From HB2-32-21 sp003448675 (lineage in GTDB: Bacteria > Pseudomonadota > Gammaproteobacteria > Pseudomonadales > Porticoccaceae), in NCBI GenBank assembly GCA_041584755.1, contig JBFHDK010000045.1:1-25825 (forward strand): a DNA stretch of 25,825 nt. Reading direction: 5' to 3'. A program made the translations under genes and the position numbers. The notes beneath the pieces were generated by a model, which saw only the letters and a program-made list of their open reading frames with translations, had not been told where the DNA came from and ran no database searches. This document shows, in pieces, positions 23,999 to 25,825 of this stretch (within the stretch, counting starts at the first letter, position 1; every line of letters begins with the position of its first letter).

Positions 23999-25219
23999 CT
24001 AAGCGCCCACCACGGGTTCATCCGCCAGTACGCCTTCCGCGGTAAGGGTTTTCACCTCGGCCTCTGAATAGCCAATGCCGCCCAGCACCTCGGCATTGTG
24101 CTCGCCCAGGAAGCCAGCCTGGAGATCGAGGAACTCGGGGAAAGCGCTAAAGCGCAGGGGCATGCCTGGCACCTTCACATCGCCGAAGGCGCGGTCCGTG
24201 ACCGTGCGCACGGTCTGGCGCTCGATGTGGTGGGGGTGGTTCATGGCTTCGGGCACGCTGAGTACGGGGGCCACCGGTACGTGGTTTTCCTGCAGAATGC
24301 GTACGGCTTCGTCATCGCTGCTGGTGGTTTGTAGCCAGGCCTCGATGGCGTCGATCAGTACCTGTTTATGTTCTGTCCTGCCGGCATTGTCGGCAAAGCG
24401 GGGATCATCGTTGAACGCTTCCTTGCCTATCACTTTCAGCAAATTGTCCCACTGACCGCCGATGGCGATGATGACAAGGTATTTTTCCTTGCCCTTGAAC
24501 AGGCCCAGTGGCGCCACCGCAAAGTGATGGGCGCCGGAGCGGTGGGGCACCAGGGCGCCGTCGGAACCGTCGTAGCCCTGAACATTAATTTCATGGCAGT
24601 GGAACAGGCAGTCAAGCAGCGCGATATCCAGATGCTGACCGCTGCCGCCGCGCTCGCGGTGAAACAACGCCGCGGTAATGGCGCCGTAGGCATGGGCGCC
24701 GGTGGACACGTCACCCATGCCCAGACCGGGAAAATAGGGCGAGCCATTTTCTTCGCCGATCATATCGATAACCCCGGCATAGGCCTGGGCGATGTAGTCA
24801 AAACCTGGCAGGTTTGCCAGCGGCCCTTTTTGGCCGAAGGCTGAAATCGAGCACATGATTAAATCGGGATTGATGGCGCTCAAGGTTTCGTAATCGATAT
24901 TCAGACGCTTCATGACGCCGGGGGTAAAGTTTTCTACCACGACATCGACGTCCTTAACCAGTTTGTGGACCACTTCCTGGGCGCGCTTGTCACGGAGATT
25001 CAGGCAGATGGCTTTTTTACCTCTGTTCTGCTGGATGTAATAGCCGCTGCGGCCATCCTTCAGCGCCGGCATAAAACGCACCATGTCTCCGGTAGGCGCG
25101 GCTTCCACCTTGATGACTTCAGCGCCGGTTTCCACCATCAGGCGGGTACAGGTGGGCCCTGCCAGGACATGGGTGAAGTCGAGGACTTTAACGCCGTCGA
25201 GTACGTGTTTTCTTGTCAT
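23999..25219 (-). CDS. Class III CoA-transferase (CaiB/BaiF family), copy 6
   Basis: A 406-residue family III CoA-transferase, first of the five-gene minus-strand run. Blocks: LDFTHVLAGPTCTRLMVETGAEVIKVE, QQNRGKKAICLN, ENFTPGVMKRLNIDYE, SISAFGQKGPLANLPGFDYIAQAYAGV, with the catalytic Asp expected at residue 170 (LGMGDVSTGAHA). It is the most divergent of the run in the first 100 residues: FTHVLAG rather than FTQYLAG, ETGAE rather than EMGAE, and LNLRDKRAQE rather than a D-I/V-K/R-type strand. AAGGGGA lies 8-9 nt before the ATG. Upstream is a 464-bp non-coding or weakly coding region shared with a divergent amidohydrolase. Confidence 0.92.
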   Translation of the reverse strand: MTRKHVLDGVKVLDFTHVLAGPTCTRLMVETGAEVIKVEAAPTGDMVRFMPALKDGRSGYYIQQNRGKKAICLNLRDKRAQEVVHKLVKDVDVVVENFTPGVMKRLNIDYETLSAINPDLIMCSISAFGQKGPLANLPGFDYIAQAYAGVIDMIGEENGSPYFPGLGMGDVSTGAHAYGAITAALFHRERGGSGQHLDIALLDCLFHCHEINVQGYDGSDGALVPHRSGAHHFAVAPLGLFKGKEKYLVIIAIGGQWDNLLKVIGKEAFNDDPRFADNAGRTEHKQVLIDAIEAWLQTTSSDDEAVRILQENHVPVAPVLSVPEAMNHPHHIERQTVRTVTDRAFGDVKVPGMPLRFSAFPEFLDLQAGFLGEHNAEVLGGIGYSEAEVKTLTAEGVLADEPVVGA

Positions 25220-25683
25220 TACTGCATTCCCCTTGGGTTTATAAAGCTGTCTCGGTGATATTTCATCATAGGTTAGCGCCGAGGTTTCACTGGCCGCTGC
25301 TGGCAGAAGCGGAGATGATCAGGCAAGCGTGTGTTTTAAGCGCTGGGAGGAGCCAGTCGGGCCCTGGGATTAACTAACCATTATTCTTGAGGGGGAAGAT
25401 GCTACGCGGTGGACTTTTGCAGTGCAATTATTTTTGCCGTGTGTTGGTGTGCACGGGTGTACTAAGTAGCAGTATTGCTTTTCGGGCGTTTGGTAAGCGC
25501 CAGATGGGGTTGGTATTGAGGGCTTAACGTTATCTGGTTTGATTTTATATTGAGTGGTTCTTATTCCATTTTGTTGTTTCTCGGCACTATTACACTGGGT
25601 AATTAGCTATATAATCAGACGGATAACTTTTTAATCCCGAAAATTAAACTCAACTGATGCATGACTGTGCATAGGAGAATGAT
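25220..25683. other. Intergenic region between divergent CoA-transferase run and D-aminoacylase-like gene
   Basis: This 464-bp AT-richer stretch has no clear gene. It must hold promoters for the minus-strand CoA-transferase run and the plus-strand amidohydrolase. A TATAAT (25610-25615) lies 68 bp before the amidohydrolase ATG but has no good -35. A weak 42-codon plus-strand ORF with a purine-rich site sits at 25399-25527 (see separate entry). I see no tRNA, repeat or obvious operator. Confidence 0.6.
25399..25527 (+). CDS. Possible small ORF (42 aa), uncertain
   Basis: An ATG at 25399 preceded by GAGGGGGAAG opens 42 codons before TAA. The peptide begins MLRGGLLQCNYFCRVLVCTG and is hydrophobic with three cysteines. 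I recognise no family, and an ORF of this length is common by chance, so it may not be translated. Confidence 0.18.
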   Translation: MLRGGLLQCNYFCRVLVCTGVLSSSIAFRAFGKRQMGLVLRA

Positions 25684-25825
25684 ATGTCTGAGTACGATAA
25701 GGTAATTAAAGGGGGCACCATTATTGATGGTACTCGCACCCGAAAAGCATTTGTCGGGGATATTGCAATCAAGGATGGTCTGATTGCGAAAATCACCGAA
25801 GGCGATGGCATTCCGGCCAGTGCGG
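25684..25825 (+). CDS. N-acyl-D-amino-acid deacylase-like amidohydrolase, 3' truncated by window edge
   Basis: The first 47 codons of a protein beginning MSEYDKVIKGGTIIDGTRTR, with VGDIAIKDGLIAKI following. This is the N-terminal beta-sandwich start typical of the D-aminoacylase/dihydroorotase branch of the amidohydrolase superfamily, which cleaves N-acyl-amino acids or related amides using a metal. The metal-binding HxH and later residues lie beyond the edge, so activity cannot be checked. AGGAGA at 25673-25678 lies 5 nt before the ATG. It is divergent from the CoA-transferase run and may share its regulation. Confidence 0.8.
   Translation, partial: MSEYDKVIKGGTIIDGTRTRKAFVGDIAIKDGLIAKITEGDGIPASA

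Noticed and set aside
18794..25219. CoA-transferase run as a repeat array or recombination product
   Set aside because: The genes differ throughout at protein level (about one third of residues even between the compared pair), so they are old paralogues, not a recent repeat.
25238..25266. ATGAAA, 17 nt, TATAAA on the minus strand as the promoter of the CoA-transferase run
   Set aside because: Hexamers fit, but the start of transcription would fall inside the AAGGGGA ribosome site (25228-25234), leaving almost no leader.
1..25825. CRISPR arrays, insertion sequences, tRNAs or rRNAs
   Set aside because: No regularly spaced repeats, transposase-like frames, CCA-ended cloverleaf sequences or rRNA motifs were seen on reading through the window.

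Overview
The window is a 25.8 kb piece of a bacterial chromosome. It is moderately GC-rich, densely coded, and shows no rRNA, tRNA, insertion sequence, phage gene or CRISPR array. An AcrB-type RND pump, MoeA, and many class III CoA-transferases, luciferase-like (LLM) flavoproteins, a DUF1329 protein and amidohydrolases together suggest a catabolically versatile, probably marine, gammaproteobacterium. That placement is inference from gene content only.

Layout: (1) 1-3838 (+): 3' end of an RND membrane-fusion protein gene, overlapping by 4 bp, or directly abutting, an AcrB/MexB-type pump gene. (2) 3908-7566 (-): an LLM oxidoreductase, an AcuI/YhdH-type quinone/acryloyl-CoA reductase, a flavin reductase and a glutathione S-transferase, with a perfect 14-bp-arm inverted repeat between the last two. 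(3) 7723-10284 (+): moeA, then a class III CoA-transferase. (4) 10347-10895: two small unknown ORFs, divergent. (5) 10899-12759 (-): two more LLM oxidoreductases, with a recognisable promoter. (6) 13049-15540 (+): two tandem amidohydrolase-2 paralogues about 82% identical in protein, each with its own terminator-like hairpin and sharing an unusual upstream element. (7) 15697-17271 (+): a large beta-propeller (SMP-30/NHL-like) protein, converging on a shared terminator with (8) 17345-25219 (-): a DUF1329 exported protein preceded by five consecutive paralogous class III CoA-transferase genes. (9) 25684 to the edge (+): the start of an N-acyl-D-amino-acid deacylase-like amidohydrolase.

How the genes may work together (inference): the CoA-transferases would activate organic acids as CoA thioesters. 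The LLM flavoproteins (with the flavin reductase supplying FMNH2 to at least one), the AcuI-type reductase, the metal-dependent hydrolases/decarboxylases and the lactonase-like propeller would then oxidise, reduce and open the substrate. The DUF1329 protein is of a type linked to hydrophobic substrates at the envelope, and the RND pump could export toxic compounds. The most striking features are the six class III CoA-transferase paralogues (five in one run), the duplicated amidohydrolases, and the conserved sequence block in front of both. The pathway substrate cannot be told from the sequence.
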